Part shown: in pieces, positions 47,756-57,394 of the stretch
How positions within the stretch are numbered: the stretch's first letter is position 1
How the letters are laid out: every line of letters starts with the position of its first letter
Source: Bacteroidales bacterium
GTDB lineage: Bacteria; Bacteroidota; Bacteroidia; Bacteroidales; UBA932
NCBI GenBank assembly: GCA_017557535.1
Contig: JAFYYM010000012.1
Coordinates: 1 to 64,000 of the forward strand
Direction of reading: 5' to 3'
DNA: 64,000 bases
The notes under the pieces: generated by a model
The model's input: only the letters and a program-made list of their open reading frames with translations
Told to the model about the DNA's origin: nothing
Database searches by the model: none
Translations under genes and position numbers: made by a program

Positions 47756-50587
47756 ATGATAAAAAGAATAACACTATCACTGATGCTGGCCTGTTTGGCG
47801 GCCGGTATCTTGAGCGCCGCCCCTGGAAAAGCGACGCTGACTGAGGGAAAGACCTCGATGCTTACCTACGACTTCTCGGACCCGAACCCGGTCGCCAACC
47901 CGAACCAAACCCAATACCCTTACTTCCGCTTTGACGGCTATGAGTCGGTCGGAAAGAATAAGGAATGGAAGACCGTAGTCATGGAAAATGACTGGGTCAG
48001 CGTCACAGTGTTCCCCGAGATCGGAGGAAAGGTCTGGGGAGCCATCGACAAGACCAGAGGCCTGGAGTTCGTGTACTACAACAATGTGGTGAAATTCAGG
48101 GACATCGCCATGCGAGGCGCCTGGACTTCCGGAGGTATCGAATTCAACTTCGGAATCATCGGACACATCCCGACAACCGCCACTCCTGTGGACTACATGA
48201 CAAGGGAGAACGCGGACGGCAGCGTGAGCTGCATCATCGCCTCCTTCGAACTGCTGACCAGGACCTGGTGGACTGTGGAGATCAATGTCCCTGCCGACAA
48301 AGCCTGCTTCACGACCACCGCCCGTTACATCAACACCTCGTCCTTGGACCAGCCTTATTACAACTGGTCTAACGCGGCTTTCAAGGCTGGAGGCAACCTC
48401 CAGATCCAGATGCCCGGAGACAGGTATATCGGCCATCCCGGTGATGCCCATGCCTTCCCGGTCGATCCTCAGGGCAGAGATCTCTCCTGGTTCTCCCAGA
48501 ACGCCTTCGAGGGGTCCAAATCCTACCATATAATCGGAGGATTTGACGGCTACTTCGGAGCCTACTGGCACGACGATGATTTCGGCTATGTCCATTATTC
48601 CAGGCCTGACGAGAAACTCGGCCGGAAGTTCTTCTGCTGGAGCCAATCGAGGGAAGGAGGCATCTGGGAAGACCTCTTGACCGACAACCACGGCCAATAT
48701 GTCGAGCTTCAGGCGGGAAGGATGTTCAACCAGCCCTCTCAGATCGAGAGCATCGACACCCCCTTCAAGCACAACTCATTCGCGCCCAAATCCGACGACT
48801 GCTGGACAGAGTACTGGTACCCTGTCGAGAACATCGGCAGTTTCCAGCAGGCCACACCATTCGGAGCCCTTTCCGTCAAACGTGAGGAAGGCGGGAAAGC
48901 GACCGTCAAACTCTCCCCTATCTGCAGCGGAAATAAAAGAGTGACAATCTCTTGCGGAGATAAGACCCTCTTCTCAGACAATGTCGCCTTCACTCCGCTG
49001 AAACCATGGTCGAAGATCGTGAGCGGAGTAACTGACAGTTTCATCAAAATCACTGTCGGGGATGGCGAGCTGACCTACAACGAGGATCCCGACTACAGGC
49101 TGACCGAGAGGCCGGACACCATGCCGGAGGACTTCGATTGGAATGGAGTTTACGGCCATTGCCTGAGAGGCGACCAGCTCATGAATGTCCGCCACTATGA
49201 CACGGCTCGTGACGAGTACATGGCCAGCCTGGCCATAGACAAATGGTACGCACCGGCACTCAGGGGAATGGCTTCGTTCAGCCTCCACTGCGGAATGTAT
49301 GAGGATGCTTTCGAATATGCACGGAAAGCCTTGACAATCAACACTTATGACGGCGAGGCCAACTACCTCTACGGCTTGGCGGCCAAAGCCATCGGCAAGA
49401 CCACCAAGGCCAAGGACGGATTCTCGATAGCCACCTACACAGCCGCTTACAAGGACGCCGCTTACGCCGAACTGGCAAAGATGGCCATGGCTGAAAAGGA
49501 CTGGAACCTCGCTCTCACTTACGCCCGTAAGAGCGGAAGCGTTGAAAGTCAATGGGCCGAGGTCGTCGCCTCCAGACATCTCGGAGACAAGAAGACTGTC
49601 GAGAACATTCTCCAGACCGAGGCCGCTGAACTTCCTCTGTTCCCTTATTTCAACTTCGAGCGCCAACTCGCCGCCGGCGATCCCGCCTCATTCACAAAGA
49701 CCCTCAAGTGCGAGCTGCCTCAGGAGACCATCCTCGAGACCGCCCTCCTCTATCTTGAAAGCGGTCTTCTCGACGAGGCTTCTGAGCTCTGCGCGATGAC
49801 TGATTACCCTTCAGCCAAGTATCTGGGGGCCTATATCGCCTGCCTTAAGGGCGACACCTACAAGTCCGACGCTCTGCTCAAGGAAGCCAATGCCGCCTCC
49901 CCGGAATTCGTGTTCCCCTTCAGGCCGGAAATGGTCAAGGTGTTCGACTGGGCTGCCGCCAAGAATCCCGACTGGAAACTCAACTACTACAAAGCTTTGA
50001 TCCTCTGGCGCCATGCCGGCAAGGACAAGGCCGCCGAACTTCTGGAAGCGTGCGGGAACCAGCCCGACTACAATCCTTTCTATCTCACAAGAGCCATTCT
50101 CCGCTCCGGGAATGAGAAACTCGCAGACCTCAAGAAGGCCGAGTCACTCTCGCAGGATTGGCGTACCGGAAAGGCGCTGGTGGACTACTACAGGAATAAC
50201 TCTGAGTGGAAAGAGGCTCTCGACGCCGGTGAGAGGTACTTCAAGAAGTATCCGGACAAGTTCGAGTTCGGACTCGCCTACGCCGACGCTCTCTGCGGAG
50301 CCAAGCAGTACACCAAGTCTCTCAAAGTCCTGTCCAAACTCAAGGTCATGCCTATGGAAGGCGCCAGAAGAGGCCACGAGATCTACCGCAAGGCCTGTCT
50401 CGGCAAAGCTAAGGACGAGCTGAAGGCCGGGAAGTTCGCGGCTTGCATCAAGTCAGTGGAAGCCTCCAACATATGGGATGAGAACCTCGGAGTCGGCAAG
50501 CCCTACGATGTGATGATCAACCTCACCGAGGAGAATGCCATCATCAAGGCTGCGAAGGAGAAGAACAGGAATGCTTTCGACGACTAG
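47756..50587 (+). CDS. DUF5107 protein with C-terminal TPR repeats, exported
   Basis: The 943-residue protein has a signal peptide (to about ILSAAP). The N-terminal ~330 residues (VVMENDWVSVTVFPEIGGKVWGAIDKTRG) form the DUF5107 domain, whose fold resembles galactose-mutarotase-like sugar-binding domains. From about residue 470 the chain is made of helical TPR-type repeats (YDTARDEYMASLAIDKWYAPALRG and YEDAFEYARKALTINTYDGEA). No glycosidase motif was recognised, so it may bind or process sugar rather than cleave it by a known mechanism. It overlaps by four bases the end of a convergent gene. Confidence 0.8.
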   Translation: MIKRITLSLMLACLAAGILSAAPGKATLTEGKTSMLTYDFSDPNPVANPNQTQYPYFRFDGYESVGKNKEWKTVVMENDWVSVTVFPEIGGKVWGAIDKTRGLEFVYYNNVVKFRDIAMRGAWTSGGIEFNFGIIGHIPTTATPVDYMTRENADGSVSCIIASFELLTRTWWTVEINVPADKACFTTTARYINTSSLDQPYYNWSNAAFKAGGNLQIQMPGDRYIGHPGDAHAFPVDPQGRDLSWFSQNAFEGSKSYHIIGGFDGYFGAYWHDDDFGYVHYSRPDEKLGRKFFCWSQSREGGIWEDLLTDNHGQYVELQAGRMFNQPSQIESIDTPFKHNSFAPKSDDCWTEYWYPVENIGSFQQATPFGALSVKREEGGKATVKLSPICSGNKRVTISCGDKTLFSDNVAFTPLKPWSKIVSGVTDSFIKITVGDGELTYNEDPDYRLTERPDTMPEDFDWNGVYGHCLRGDQLMNVRHYDTARDEYMASLAIDKWYAPALRGMASFSLHCGMYEDAFEYARKALTINTYDGEANYLYGLAAKAIGKTTKAKDGFSIATYTAAYKDAAYAELAKMAMAEKDWNLALTYARKSGSVESQWAEVVASRHLGDKKTVENILQTEAAELPLFPYFNFERQLAAGDPASFTKTLKCELPQETILETALLYLESGLLDEASELCAMTDYPSAKYLGAYIACLKGDTYKSDALLKEANAASPEFVFPFRPEMVKVFDWAAAKNPDWKLNYYKALILWRHAGKDKAAELLEACGNQPDYNPFYLTRAILRSGNEKLADLKKAESLSQDWRTGKALVDYYRNNSEWKEALDAGERYFKKYPDKFEFGLAYADALCGAKQYTKSLKVLSKLKVMPMEGARRGHEIYRKACLGKAKDELKAGKFAACIKSVEASNIWDENLGVGKPYDVMINLTEENAIIKAAKEKNRNAFDD

Positions 50588-52038
50588 GAAGAGACATCTA
50601 TCCCTTTGTCATTCTTAGCCTTAAGGGCGATATCGCGGGCCGGATAACTAACCGGTCCGCTTATCGTTTCCGGGATATTGTAGCTCTTCATGAATTCCCG
50701 GTAGAAGTCAGGATCCTTCTGGGGAAGGACAAAAGGCTTGGAGGGATTGCCCTCCTCATCGATATGGGTGAAATACAAGCGGGTGTATAACCCATCATCC
50801 CTGCGGCTGCTGAACACCACCCAACGACTGTTCCCACTCCAGGAGTGGTAGCTCTCTGTCCTGGAACTGTTGGCTTTCTCAAGAGGCTTGACGGAACCAT
50901 CTCTTAGGTCGATCATATAAAGGTCCGCATCATGGTGCCATATCGAGAAGTTGCCATATTCCGAGAGGGTCATCATCAGGAAGCGGCCGTCGGGAGAGAC
51001 TCTTGGGAAAGAGACGCTCTTCCCCTTGTAAAGCGTGTCAACCTTGTCCCCCACCGAACCGTCAGACTCGTTGAAAGAGACGGAGCATAGGGCGTACTTC
51101 AGATCCGAGAATCGGATTGGCATCTCAAGCGAGTCGGCGGTGCAGAAGAATAGCGTCCGCCCATCGGGGGAAAAAGTCGGGAACGTCTCGAACGAGCTCC
51201 CTAAAGTCAGTTTCGGGGATATGAGAACCTTGTGATTATCAACGTCATAGACAACCACGTCCGACTTAAAGTCGAAGACCTCCACCCTATTGGTGTCGGT
51301 GGTGTGGAAGGCCTGCTTGGTGTCATTGACGGAGAAGGCGATATACTTGCCGGAAGGATGCCAGTAAGGATACACCAACGCGGAGATTGTCTTGTCAGTC
51401 TTGGTGTTCAATTTCTCAAGTTCCCCATCCTTGATCAGCATCGTGCCAGGATTGACTGCCCTCATGTGGAATAACATCTTGCCGGGATCCCTAGCCATGA
51501 AGGAATGGCAATTCATGCAGTTGCCATCGGTCATCTTGTTCTCGATGATGGCCACCTCCTCGAAGTTTTCCACACAACGCTGGTAGATTCCCATGTGGTT
51601 CCAGATTTCCTGGGCGGGCTCGATCAGACGATAAGCCAGATACGGATCAACCAGGTCCTCGGAAACGAGGATCTCGAAAGGTTTGTAACTCTTCCAGCCT
51701 TCGCCCCCCCCGACAGAGACCTTGACCTCGATCGATCCTCCTGAAGCGCTGGCAGTCAATTGCTTCCAGGCTTTCAAAGGAATACGGACAAGTCCTTTGT
51801 CAGATAAAGTGGAATAAGTTATTCCACCTGCGGTGAAGGTCGCGGCCACCTTGTGCCGGGACTCATCGCCAATCAGTTTGAAATTGAGCGGAGCGATATT
51901 TACCGGTATCGTCACCCCGACATAATCGGGATATATGGGAGGAGTCTCATCAAGGACTGTCACAGGCCCGACGGTCCTCGCGCAAGCGGCGAGGACCATC
52001 GAGAATATAACCGATAATACCGCTTTTCTGAAAGACAT
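50584..52038 (-). CDS. TolB/PD40-type beta-propeller lipoprotein with a CxxCH haem-binding motif
   Basis: The 484-residue protein has a lipoprotein signal (lipid Cys19 in MVLAAC). After an N-terminal sandwich region it carries CMNCH at residues 174-178, the motif for covalent c-type haem attachment. Several PD40/TolB-like propeller blades follow: YWHPSGKYIAFSV, TFSPDGRTLFFCT, RVSPDGRFLMMTL and WSGNSRWVVFSSR. Such a propeller could bind a glycan or a partner protein. A haem would suggest redox activity or a structural role; axial Met candidates exist (for example HMRAV) but are not assigned. It starts one base after the GH123 stop on the same strand, so they form an operon. Confidence 0.78.
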   Translation of the reverse strand: MSFRKAVLSVIFSMVLAACARTVGPVTVLDETPPIYPDYVGVTIPVNIAPLNFKLIGDESRHKVAATFTAGGITYSTLSDKGLVRIPLKAWKQLTASASGGSIEVKVSVGGGEGWKSYKPFEILVSEDLVDPYLAYRLIEPAQEIWNHMGIYQRCVENFEEVAIIENKMTDGNCMNCHSFMARDPGKMLFHMRAVNPGTMLIKDGELEKLNTKTDKTISALVYPYWHPSGKYIAFSVNDTKQAFHTTDTNRVEVFDFKSDVVVYDVDNHKVLISPKLTLGSSFETFPTFSPDGRTLFFCTADSLEMPIRFSDLKYALCSVSFNESDGSVGDKVDTLYKGKSVSFPRVSPDGRFLMMTLSEYGNFSIWHHDADLYMIDLRDGSVKPLEKANSSRTESYHSWSGNSRWVVFSSRRDDGLYTRLYFTHIDEEGNPSKPFVLPQKDPDFYREFMKSYNIPETISGPVSYPARDIALKAKNDKGIDVSS

Positions 52039-52039
52039 C

Positions 52040-53743
52040 CTATTCTAAGGACTTGAGCAGAGCCTTGCCGTCGTTAATAACCTGCGCGACCTCAGCATCA
52101 GTGGACTTCTCCCAATCGATGTCAAGGATCCTCTGGAGCTGTGCGTCAAGAAGAGCGGCCTTCTTGGGATCGAGGCCCTCCTCCTTGAGGATCCGGATCT
52201 TCTCGTTGTCCTGAATACCCTCGATAAGGCGCTGGAAAGCGATGCTGGGGCCATCAGGATAAACAAAATAGCAGTCTCCAGCCCTCCAGGTGCGGAAACG
52301 GGAATCCACGCAAGGGTTCTTCACCCAGCTGTTGTAGGCCCAACGGAGATAGCCGCTATAGCCAGTAGCGGCGGCATACCAGCCAAGATAGGCGGACTCG
52401 GCGGGAGCGGAGTCGGTGAAGGTGTTAGGACGCTGTGGAGAGCAGCAGGTGTAGAACGTCACCAAGTTGCCTTTGCCCAGATGAAGCGCCACCTGCTCGG
52501 GAGTGAGAGCGGGGATGCCAGGACGCAGGGCGAAACTGATGTCATACATCCTCTCAGCGATCTCGGGACCGAAATAGTTGATAGCGCCCGCTATCTTGTA
52601 TCCCTTGTCGGCCTTGTAGATGATGGAATACGCATGCTCCAGAAGAGCCTTAGGACGCTCGTCCATGGCGAGGCAGGTCTTTTCAAACCAACCTTTGGCC
52701 CTGAGGTGCTTGGCAAGGTCGGTCAGGAAAGGAAGCATATAATCCTCATATTCCTTTGAGCCGGGTTCCATCTTCTTGGAGACGGAGACGTTGAGAGCGG
52801 CGTCGAAGTACTCGAAAGTGAGGTGCCAAGGCAGGATGGAGTAGCAGTCGATCTGCTCCGTGATGCCGCAGCTGAACATGAACTCGACCCACTGGTCGAA
52901 GACTGTGTAGTCATATTTCCAAGTGCCGTCCAAACCCTTGAACTTCCCGACCATGCTCTCGAAAGGATCCTCGGTCTGGCTATTCCAAGGATGCTGGAAC
53001 ACGCTGGTGGTGACCACTTTCTGTCCGGCGGAGGCGAGGTATTCCATGATGGGACGCATCGTGTCGAAATGCTCCTTGCTCCAAAGCGGGACGTTGAAGT
53101 AGCGTGCCACGGCGTACGGGTTCTGCCAGAGGTCGAGGTGGAACTTCCAATCCTTCGGCTCGGGAAGGACTCTGTCGCTGACCTCAAGGGTATAAGGAAT
53201 GGCCAGCAACTTGCCGTCACACTTGGCGGTGAGAGTACCCTTATACTTGCCGGGAACAGCATCTCCGGGAATATTGATTGTCAACCAGACGGGGCGGACA
53301 GTCTTGGCCTCCACGGCCATCTTCCCGGCCTTGACCAGGCGGTCGGGCGCGAGGACGGAATCGCCCTTGAACACGACCTCACCCATCACATAGGTCTCGA
53401 AATACTTGTCGATCTTTGATGAAGGGATGTAATGTTTGCCGAATTTAAGGTCGCTGGAAGAGACCTGGAAGGACTTCACGGCCACAGGAGTCACGAGAAC
53501 TGCCTGAGCGTTGACTCTCTCCCCTCTCCAACCATGGAGGGCGACGGTTTTGTAAAGCGCCGGGACATCATCCTTCTTATAGCGTAGATCAATGGATCCC
53601 CAGCCGAAATCAGTGCTTTTCACATTATTCCAGACTGCCGGGGATGTGGGATGCGGGTCATTCATCTCGACCACGGGAGTCTGGGCGAAAGCCATCACTC
53701 CGGCGGCGAGGAAACATGCGGTTGCGAATAAAAATGATCTCAT
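52040..53743 (-). CDS. GH123 family beta-N-acetylgalactosaminidase, exported
   Basis: The 567-residue protein starts at 53743 with a signal peptide (MRSFLFATACFLAAGVMAFAQ); a further in-frame ATG 54 bases upstream adds a non-signal extension. The N-terminal sandwich domain (INIPGDAVPGKYKGTLTAK) precedes the barrel (DLWQNPYAVARYFNVPLWS), with the catalytic pair Asp361-Glu362 in LAMDERP. This is closer to characterised GH123 enzymes than the gene at 45480, lacking any insert. It is the first gene of a two-gene minus-strand operon that converges with the main locus. Confidence 0.9.
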   Translation of the reverse strand: MRSFLFATACFLAAGVMAFAQTPVVEMNDPHPTSPAVWNNVKSTDFGWGSIDLRYKKDDVPALYKTVALHGWRGERVNAQAVLVTPVAVKSFQVSSSDLKFGKHYIPSSKIDKYFETYVMGEVVFKGDSVLAPDRLVKAGKMAVEAKTVRPVWLTINIPGDAVPGKYKGTLTAKCDGKLLAIPYTLEVSDRVLPEPKDWKFHLDLWQNPYAVARYFNVPLWSKEHFDTMRPIMEYLASAGQKVVTTSVFQHPWNSQTEDPFESMVGKFKGLDGTWKYDYTVFDQWVEFMFSCGITEQIDCYSILPWHLTFEYFDAALNVSVSKKMEPGSKEYEDYMLPFLTDLAKHLRAKGWFEKTCLAMDERPKALLEHAYSIIYKADKGYKIAGAINYFGPEIAERMYDISFALRPGIPALTPEQVALHLGKGNLVTFYTCCSPQRPNTFTDSAPAESAYLGWYAAATGYSGYLRWAYNSWVKNPCVDSRFRTWRAGDCYFVYPDGPSIAFQRLIEGIQDNEKIRILKEEGLDPKKAALLDAQLQRILDIDWEKSTDAEVAQVINDGKALLKSLE

Positions 53744-53849
53744 ATAGATGACAAAGGTTAATCTCGTTAAAGTTAGCCATATACCCGGACTTTTCAAAAT
53801 GATTTGGCATGGAAATTGGTCGCTGAAAATTCGCTTATTTTTTGATCAA

Positions 53850-54401
53850 ATGGAAAAACTTAATCATCCCGCGATCCTAGTCGTTGACATGCTCAACGAC
53901 TTCGTCACCGGCTCGCTCGCTTGCGACCGTGGTCAGGCTATTGTTCCCGCAACCGCCAGGCTTCTCAAAGCCGCGCGTGAGAAGGGTGTTCCCGTCATAT
54001 TCTGCAATGACTCCCACCGCCCGGGCATCGACAGGGAGCTCCAGATTTGGGGCGACCACGCCATCGCCGGTACTCCCGGAGCCCAGGTTATCCCTGAGTT
54101 GGAGCTTTGCGAGAAGGACTATGTCGTGCCGAAGCGCCGCTACAGCGGTTTCTTCCAGACCGACCTTGACATTCTTCTCAAAGAACTCGGAGTCAAGACC
54201 GTGATTATGACCGGTCTCCACGCCCACATGTGCGTACGCCACACTTCCGCTGACGCCTACTGCCTCGGCTACGACGTGGTGGTCGCCAAAGAGGCCACAG
54301 ATTCCTTCACCGAGGAGGACTATCTGAACGGCCTCGCCTACCTCAAGACCTGCTACGGAGCTGACGCCTATTCCAACGAGGAGCTGATCGCCGCAATGTA
54401 G
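53850..54401 (+). CDS. Isochorismatase-family cysteine hydrolase
   Basis: The 183-residue cytoplasmic protein has the family triad Asp13 (LVVDMLNDF), Lys95 (VVPKRRYSGF) and Cys128 (LHAHMCVRHT). Members include nicotinamidase, isochorismatase and other amidases; the metal-binding pattern of true pyrazinamidases is not complete enough to assign one. The ATG at 53850 is preferred over an in-frame ATG at 53748, which would place the start inside the divergent promoter region shared with GH123. It begins a plus-strand series with the Nudix and GH9 genes. Confidence 0.85.
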   Translation: MEKLNHPAILVVDMLNDFVTGSLACDRGQAIVPATARLLKAAREKGVPVIFCNDSHRPGIDRELQIWGDHAIAGTPGAQVIPELELCEKDYVVPKRRYSGFFQTDLDILLKELGVKTVIMTGLHAHMCVRHTSADAYCLGYDVVVAKEATDSFTEEDYLNGLAYLKTCYGADAYSNEELIAAM

Positions 54402-54408
54402 CATCCGG

Positions 54409-54825
54409 TTGGTTTTGGACAAGTTGAAGCATATAGAAGTGGTCGCCGCCGTCATCCGGAAAGGCGACCACATTTTCGCTACCCAGAGGGGATACGGGGA
54501 CTTCAAGGACTGGTGGGAGTTCCCGGGCGGGAAGATTGAGAAAGGTGAGACCCCGCATGAGGCCCTCAAGAGGGAAATACGGGAAGAGTTATCTGCGGAA
54601 ATAATTATAGATAAGCATCTTAAGACCGTGGAATGGGACTATCCCGACTTCCACATCACCCTCCACTGCTACCTTTGCTCCCTCGCCTCGGATGAGATGA
54701 CACTAAACGAGCACGAGGCCGCGCGATGGCTGGCCCCGGATGAGATATATTCCGTGAAATGGCTCCCGGCGGACGAGGATGTGCTGTCGTTGATTATACA
54801 TCACAAAAAAGGTATATTCGCGTAA
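54409..54825 (+). CDS. Nudix hydrolase, MutT-like
   Basis: Nudix enzymes hydrolyse nucleoside diphosphates linked to another group; the MutT branch removes oxidised nucleotides. The protein of up to 138 residues has the Nudix box beginning at Gly41 (GKIEKGETPHEALKREIREEL) with all metal-binding Glu, but the conserved Gly near its end is Ser62. No ATG is available: TTG at 54409, or the internal TTG at 54424 giving MKHIEVVAAVI, the usual MutT opening, is used. It lies 7 bases after the isochorismatase gene. Substrate not determined. Confidence 0.87.
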   Translation: MVLDKLKHIEVVAAVIRKGDHIFATQRGYGDFKDWWEFPGGKIEKGETPHEALKREIREELSAEIIIDKHLKTVEWDYPDFHITLHCYLCSLASDEMTLNEHEAARWLAPDEIYSVKWLPADEDVLSLIIHHKKGIFA

Positions 54826-54846
54826 GATCCACATAATACGACGTTT

Positions 54847-57375
54847 ATGAAAAGACGCTTCTTCTCTCTTATCCTATTGTTCATAGGATGGCTCTCATAT
54901 GGTCAGGTCGCTACGGATGCTCCCGCCTTCCGGATTAACGATTCCGGCTACTTCAACAAGGATGGGGTCGATGTGATGGCTTTCGACGACTTCTATCCGG
55001 AAGGCCATCAAGGCGGCGTTTCCATCCTGATGCACGGCCATCGCGTGGCCAGTAACGGAGACATCCGGTTTGACGCCACGCCCGGACAATGGCAGCCGGT
55101 ACCCAAGCAGCTGGGACGCAAGGTGGAGGGTAACCGCATTGTCACCACGCTCTGTTTCCCGGATTCAAGCCGCCATTTCACCGGTTTCAATCCCATGATC
55201 TATCCCGAATACCAAGTCACTTATACTGTCACCTTGGAACCTCAAGGCAAGGGATTCCTGGTGACGGTCGACCTGGACACGCCTGTTCCTGAGGCACTTG
55301 TGGGACGAGCGGGTTTCAACCTGGAATTCTTCCCTGGTTCCCTTTTCGGCAAACCATGGATCATGGACAACAAGCAGGGCATTTATCCCCAGCAGCCCAA
55401 TTCTCCGGTAATATCACAGGAGAGCTATGTGTACAAGACGGTGGGAGACTACCGCCCGAAGAATGCGCCCGACATGGACATCCGGCATCTGATTGGCGAA
55501 GGATACAGCCCTTACACCGCCGATGCCGTGATAGCCGAACCTTACGCCGTGGGCAAGGTTTTCACCTCCCGCCCCGACGATCCGTTCTGCCGCGTCACCA
55601 TCAAGAGCCTCAATGAGGCCGACCTCAAGCTTTATGACGGACGCATGAACCACACCAACGGCTGGTTTGTCCTTCGTTCGGAAATACCAGAGGGAGCCAC
55701 CCGGAACGCTGTCCAGTGGTATATTGAACCCAACGTTGTTCCCGGGTGGACCTATCCGCCCGTAGTCCAGACTTCCCAGGTGGGTTACCTTCCCAAGCAG
55801 GCGAAAGTGGCCATCATTGAAACCGACCGCCGCGACACACCGCTCGCAAGCGCTTCACTCGTGCGCTATGACGCCGATGGAGAGCATTTTGTCAAGACGC
55901 TTCCCGTCATACCGTGGGAGGGACATTTCCTTCGGTATAACTACCTGATGGCCAGTTTTACAGACGTGGAGGAAGAGGGTCTGTACCGGATCCGTTACGG
56001 CAAAGGCGAGTCTCCCATTTTCCGGATAGCTCCGGACGTGTATGACAGAGGGGTCTGGCAGCCGGTAGTCGAATACTTCCTGCCCTACCAGATGTGTCAC
56101 ATGCGGGTTATGGAGAAGTACAAAGTGTGGCACGACACATGCCATCTGGACGATGCCACGATGGCCCCTCCGGGGAATCATATTGACGGCTACGTGCAAC
56201 CGGAACACTACGGGACTTCCTACAAGCCTCACGACCGTGTGCCGGGCGTGAACGTGGGTGGCTGGCACGATGCCGGAGATGATGACATCCGTTACACCAC
56301 CGGAAGCGAATGTTACATCCTGACAATGGCCATGGAGAACTTCCATCCCGAGATTGACGCCACCGCCATCGACCAGCACCGCCGCACCGTGGAGATTCAC
56401 GAGCCGGACGGAAAGAACGACATCCTTCAGCAGATTGAACACGGGATGCTGCACGTGGTGGCCTGCTACGATGCCCTTGGCGGGCGTTTCTCACGCGGAA
56501 TCATCACCAATAACTTACGCCAATATGCCACGCTGGGCGACCCTTCCTATGCCACGGATGGCGTTCCCAACGATGATGACCGTTGGATCTTTCCCGACAC
56601 CGGAAACGGCATCAGCATGGCCACCAATGTGGCGGCATCGGCCCGTTCCCTCCGCGGGATGAACGACACGCTTTCAGCCCGCTGCGAAGAGATCGCCCGG
56701 ACAGTCTTCGCCAAAACGGAAGAGGTCTCTCCCATGGACAAGATGCAACTTGCCGTGGAGCTTTATCTCACCACCGGTGAACAGCAGTACTTTGATTTCA
56801 TCATAAAACACTGGGACAAAGTGGTCGAGACAGCCCATCAGTGCGCCTGGTATATGGCCCGCATCGAAAAGCGGATGGAAGGAAACAGGAAATACCGGAA
56901 ACAGTGCGAGGCCTTCCGGGCCGCCCTGGTCAAGTACCGGGACCAGCTGGACCGTCAGAGCGCAGAAACGCCTTACGGAGTGCCTTATCGGCCCAGTATC
57001 TGGGGCGCCGGTTGGGATATTCAATCCTTCGGCTACCGCCATTATTTCCTTGCCAAGTCCTATCCGGACATCTTCGCCCCTGACCAGGTGCTCAACGCCC
57101 TCGATTTCATTCTGGGCAGGCATCCCGGTTTGAACCAGGCCTCCTTCGTCGGCGGTGTTGGTGCCGAATCCACAACGGTGGGATACGGCTTCAACCGGGC
57201 CGAATGGACTTACGTTCCCGGAGGTACGGTTTCCGGCACCGCACTTATCCGTCCCGACTTTCCTGAGCTGCTGGTATTCCCTTACCTGTGGCAGCAGGTG
57301 GAGTATGTCATGGGCGGCGGTTCTTCGAACTATATGTTTCTGGTTCTTGCAGCCAAAGATTTGCTTGGCTATTAA
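54847..57375 (+). CDS. GH9 family glycoside hydrolase, exported
   Basis: GH9 contains endoglucanases and related enzymes. The 842-residue protein has a signal peptide (to about WLSYGQ), an N-terminal region of ~290 residues not assigned, a CelD_N-type immunoglobulin-like domain (TSQVGYLPKQAKVAIIE, from about residue 306) and an (alpha/alpha)6 barrel with Asp475 and Asp478 in GGWHDAGDDD, the family's base region. At the C-terminus, where cellulases have NEVAIDYNA with the acid Glu, this protein has VMGGGSSNYMFLVLAA without that Glu, so it belongs to a divergent subgroup and its activity on cellulose is doubtful. Confidence 0.82.
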   Translation: MKRRFFSLILLFIGWLSYGQVATDAPAFRINDSGYFNKDGVDVMAFDDFYPEGHQGGVSILMHGHRVASNGDIRFDATPGQWQPVPKQLGRKVEGNRIVTTLCFPDSSRHFTGFNPMIYPEYQVTYTVTLEPQGKGFLVTVDLDTPVPEALVGRAGFNLEFFPGSLFGKPWIMDNKQGIYPQQPNSPVISQESYVYKTVGDYRPKNAPDMDIRHLIGEGYSPYTADAVIAEPYAVGKVFTSRPDDPFCRVTIKSLNEADLKLYDGRMNHTNGWFVLRSEIPEGATRNAVQWYIEPNVVPGWTYPPVVQTSQVGYLPKQAKVAIIETDRRDTPLASASLVRYDADGEHFVKTLPVIPWEGHFLRYNYLMASFTDVEEEGLYRIRYGKGESPIFRIAPDVYDRGVWQPVVEYFLPYQMCHMRVMEKYKVWHDTCHLDDATMAPPGNHIDGYVQPEHYGTSYKPHDRVPGVNVGGWHDAGDDDIRYTTGSECYILTMAMENFHPEIDATAIDQHRRTVEIHEPDGKNDILQQIEHGMLHVVACYDALGGRFSRGIITNNLRQYATLGDPSYATDGVPNDDDRWIFPDTGNGISMATNVAASARSLRGMNDTLSARCEEIARTVFAKTEEVSPMDKMQLAVELYLTTGEQQYFDFIIKHWDKVVETAHQCAWYMARIEKRMEGNRKYRKQCEAFRAALVKYRDQLDRQSAETPYGVPYRPSIWGAGWDIQSFGYRHYFLAKSYPDIFAPDQVLNALDFILGRHPGLNQASFVGGVGAESTTVGYGFNRAEWTYVPGGTVSGTALIRPDFPELLVFPYLWQQVEYVMGGGSSNYMFLVLAAKDLLGY

Positions 57376-57394
57376 TCTGTTTATTTGAGTTGTC

